Shown here: piece by piece, positions 63,860 to 64,000 of the stretch
How the letters are laid out: each line of letters starts with the position of its first letter
Position numbering within the stretch: position 1 is the stretch's first letter
Assembly (NCBI GenBank): GCA_934636465.1
Contig: CAKUAR010000008.1
Coordinates: forward strand, 28,930 to 92,929
Length of the DNA: 64,000 nt
Source of the DNA: an uncultured Muribaculaceae bacterium
Lineage (GTDB): Bacteria; Bacteroidota; Bacteroidia; Bacteroidales; Muribaculaceae
Reading direction: 5' to 3'
Position numbers and translations under genes: made by a program
Notes under the pieces: generated by a model
What the model was told of the DNA's origin: nothing
What the model saw: only the letters and a program-made list of their open reading frames with translations
Databases searched by the model: none

Positions 63860-63933
63860 ATACAAAAAAAGGAGACCGAAGTCTCCCAAAGATTAATTAA
63901 TTTTGTATTGCTTATGTACAAACACTAACCTCT
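63860..63933 (-). ncRNA. Candidate small RNA ending in a UUCG-loop terminator
   Basis: Minus strand: a -33-like CTTG (63964-63967), 19 bases, a GACCTTTG -7 box (63937-63944, one base off), then about 70 bases ending in GGAGAC-TTCG-GTCTCC followed by seven T. There is no open frame of any length inside. An AAGCAATACAAAA segment before the terminator hairpin is complementary to the DNA just after the T-tract. Confidence 0.35.
63862..63885 (-). terminator. Rho-independent terminator with UUCG loop
   Basis: Minus strand: GGAGAC, TTCG loop, GTCTCC, then TTTTTTT. UUCG is the most stable tetraloop. Confidence 0.85.
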
Positions 63934-64000
63934 GAGCAAAGGTCGCAAATATTTGCATATCTGCAAGACGGAATCGCAAGAAAAATCATCTGCGACCGCA

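Larger units (their letters stand above)
63411..64000. other. 590-base region without a gene
   Basis: I see no protein gene. The region holds a 14-bp tandem repeat, a bidirectional terminator, a GC-rich hairpin (GGGGC-GCGCA-GCCCC at 63815-63829) and a candidate small RNA. No cobalamin box or other riboswitch signature was recognised. Confidence 0.7.

Overview
This is chromosomal DNA from a member of the Bacteroidota, most likely order Bacteroidales and perhaps Muribaculaceae-like (the family is an inference). The evidence is the recurring Bacteroidetes promoter (TTTG, 19-21 nt, TAnnTTTG), an RF2 gene split by the programmed frameshift, the run of dUTPase, TPR protein and DUF4292 lipoprotein, tandem rhomboids with an EEP-family gene, the order ParE-CoaD-S41 peptidase, and DUF4153 and DUF6108-like proteins. 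I saw no rRNA, tRNA, CRISPR array or intact transposase.

Layout. 1-2130 is a minus-strand operon: outer-membrane protein, ECF sigma factor, membrane protein probably acting as anti-sigma, and a DUF6108-like protein cut by the window edge. 2249-6090 (+) holds an acyl-CoA synthetase, prfB and argB. 6202-11926 (-) holds parE, coaD, an S41 protease and a MATE exporter. 12077-17263 holds a hairpin repeat, a DUF4153 membrane protein, an M20 deacylase and two divergent glycosyltransferases with overlapping promoters; a TauE/SafE permease follows.

The most distinctive part is an AT-rich defence island (about 18.1-26.04 kb). A coupled minus-strand operon encodes an XRE regulator, type III Mod methyltransferase, a RhuM-family protein and Res helicase-nuclease. 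A divergent gene encodes a SIR2-domain protein whose catalytic His position reads Asn. The island is bounded by a 15-bp direct repeat, the right copy lying in the terminator of the M3 peptidase gene, and ends in a 222-bp miniature inverted-repeat element plus a degenerate transposon end. This suggests insertion between the M3 peptidase and tauE genes.

26141-31073 (-) carries two rhomboid proteases, an EEP-family hydrolase and an M3 peptidase. 31332-34984 (+) carries HU, dUTPase, a TPR lipid-or-membrane-targeted protein and a DUF4292 lipoprotein. 35071-40271 is a glycan operon (GH78 and GH2). 40350-42812 holds a FemAB/GNAT-like acyltransferase and a Wzx-type flippase, followed by a 33-bp tandem repeat and a 5'-truncated DUF4143 ATPase remnant. 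GreA, HIT and dGTPase genes follow. 46761-51928 is an AraC regulator divergent from a TolC-HlyD-MFS efflux pump with a possible leader peptide. 52005-56082 (-) holds a Tat-exported Gfo/Idh/MocA oxidoreductase and PNPase. 56247-57787 holds an acetyltransferase, a thioesterase and a DedA-family protein. 57908-63410 (-) is a FecBDE-type uptake operon followed by a secreted putative glycoside hydrolase. The last 590 bases have no gene but contain a terminator, a tandem repeat and a candidate small RNA of about 70 nt.
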